Assembly (NCBI GenBank): GCA_034769895.1
Contig: CM068372.1
Location: 238,166,343 to 238,230,342, forward strand
Length of the DNA: 64,000 nt
Direction: 5' to 3'
Source: Magicicada septendecula
Taxonomy: Eukaryota > Arthropoda > Insecta > Hemiptera > Cicadidae
Part shown: positions 63,160 to 64,000 of the stretch, in pieces
How positions within the stretch are numbered: the first letter of the stretch is position 1
Layout: each line of letters starts with the position of its first letter
Position numbers and translations under genes: made by a program
The notes under the pieces: model-generated
Told to the model about the DNA's origin: nothing
The model's database searches: none
What the model saw: the letters and a program-made list of their open reading frames with translations, nothing else

Positions 63160-63999
63160 CTAAGTCCCGTCCCGCGCTGGCAACAGACATAGCTTATGTA
63201 CTGGTCTCCGCAAAACACCAGTAGGCGTGCGAATGTCTACGACTCTAATTAAGTTGTCTGGGCCGGGAAATGTGGCGGTAATTACACCAAATTTCCAGGC
63301 TAATGGAGGTAGGTTATCCTCAATAAGTAAAACTAGGTCCCCAATGGAAACATTGTCCTTTGCGAATTTCCATTTGTGACGTTGTTGTAATTGGTGTAAA
63401 TAGTCGCGAGACCAAGCCTTCCAAATGACTTGGACAAACTTCTGGAGAAGTTTCCAACGTCCAAGACGAGAGATAGGAACATGAGATAAGTCTGGGTCCG
63501 GTATCGCCGTTAATGGTGCGCAAATCAAAAAATGGCCAGGTGTAAGTGGCACCGGATCATTTACATCCGATGAGATGGCAAATAAAGGGCGAGAGTTTAG
63601 ACATGCCTCTATCTGAGACAAAACTGTCGTAAACTCCTCGAAGGTGAGTATAGACTTGCCTACCACGCGGCGCAAATGAAACTTTAAACTCTTTATGCCG
63701 CTCTCCCAAAGACCACCAAAATGAGGTGACGAGGGCGGAATAAATGACCATGAAATACCCTGAGAGGCCGTGAATGATTTGATTGAAGAGGTGGCATCCT
63801 TATTATGCCAAAGATTGTAGAGGTCATGTAAAACATTGCGGGCCTTCCTAAAGTTTGTGCCATTATCAGAATATAACTGACTGGGTATGCCCCTGCGGGA
63901 CATAAAACGACGTAAGGCAGCTATAAACGCATTGGCTGTAAGGTCGGAAACCAATTCCAAATGAATGGCCCTGGTTGCTAAGCAAATGAACAAAGACAC
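63160..63999 (-). CDS. BEL/Pao retrotransposon pol, integrase C-terminal part (partial)
   Basis: The frame is open to the window edge, so the start lies outside; 279 residues are visible. Integrase core: ATRAIHLELVSDLTANAFI, then YSDNGTNF with the second catalytic Asp (residue 45) and HFGGLWESGIKSLK with the catalytic Glu (residue 99). The first Asp would lie upstream, off the window. The C-terminal part (VPISRLGRWKLLQKFVQVIW, GDLVLLIEDNLPPLAWKFG, then TPTGVLRRPVHKLCLLP) is the DUF5641 domain that follows the integrase in BEL/Pao proteins. There is no internal stop in the visible part, so the copy may be fairly young. It inserts element cDNA into the genome. Confidence 0.9.
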   Translation of the reverse strand: MSLFICLATRAIHLELVSDLTANAFIAALRRFMSRRGIPSQLYSDNGTNFRKARNVLHDLYNLWHNKDATSSIKSFTASQGISWSFIPPSSPHFGGLWESGIKSLKFHLRRVVGKSILTFEEFTTVLSQIEACLNSRPLFAISSDVNDPVPLTPGHFLICAPLTAIPDPDLSHVPISRLGRWKLLQKFVQVIWKAWSRDYLHQLQQRHKWKFAKDNVSIGDLVLLIEDNLPPLAWKFGVITATFPGPDNLIRVVDIRTPTGVLRRPVHKLCLLPARDGT

Positions 64000-64000
64000 G

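Noticed and set aside
1..64000. CRISPR arrays, bacterial operons, rRNA or canonical tRNA genes
   Set aside because: None seen. Base composition, microsatellites and transposon content are eukaryotic, and the short tandem repeats have no regular unique spacers.

Overview
The window looks like repeat-rich animal DNA, most probably from an insect with a large genome (cockroach, termite or other Polyneoptera; this is an inference). It is AT-rich with abundant microsatellites. It has no bacterial-style gene packing, and nearly every stretch with recognisable coding potential belongs to a transposable element. I found no complete host gene. One weak candidate for a spliced host transcript lies at about 43.06-45.45 kb.

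Layout. 1-8.3 kb: unassigned AT-rich DNA, a 35-bp inverted repeat pair (1535/2035), an R2-type retroelement nuclease remnant (about 5.86-5.97 kb, minus) and an R1-like LINE tail (about 7.9-8.25 kb, minus). 8.3-21.5 kb: mostly unassigned, with an R1-like reverse transcriptase fragment (about 14.75-15.3 kb) and a solo LTR with a 4-bp target duplication (18285-18793). 21.6-23.3 kb: a broken Helitron protein gene on the minus strand. 24.3-26.3 kb: two pieces of a LINE reverse transcriptase. 26770-33313: a near-intact LTR element with two 1,653-bp LTRs that differ at about five positions. 34851-35205: a 129-bp perfect inverted repeat with hammerhead-ribozyme-like cores, Penelope style. 38.85-40.4 kb: a degenerate ~132-bp tandem array and a related repeat. 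41425-41668: a 122-bp tandem duplication. 43.06-45.45 kb: a CTCF-like site, splice-site-bounded exon candidates and a poly(A) signal. 49.26-51.2 kb: another hammerhead-like motif, a truncated mariner and a piggyBac-like MITE. 51617-55296: a full-length but frameshifted hAT transposon. 57586-58369: a non-autonomous hAT with a perfect 8-bp target duplication, beside LTR-like DNA with a primer-binding site (59649). 61.4-64 kb: the 3' part of a BEL/Pao retrotransposon (minus).

The most interesting object is the 26770-33313 LTR element. Where gag-pol is expected, it carries one open 485-codon frame. Its start looks like a retroelement gag N-terminus with a coiled coil. Its middle is an RRM of the RBM34/Nop12 type, a nucleolar host RNA-binding protein. 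Its end contains an Arg-Glu repeat encoded by a (GA)n microsatellite. No reverse transcriptase or integrase was found between the LTRs. I read it as a young, non-autonomous retroelement that has captured an intronless host gene segment. The second theme is the hammerhead-like cores at 34952-34992 (minus), 35103-35143 (plus) and 49261-49310 (minus). They share one unusual extra U and point to Penelope-like element termini.
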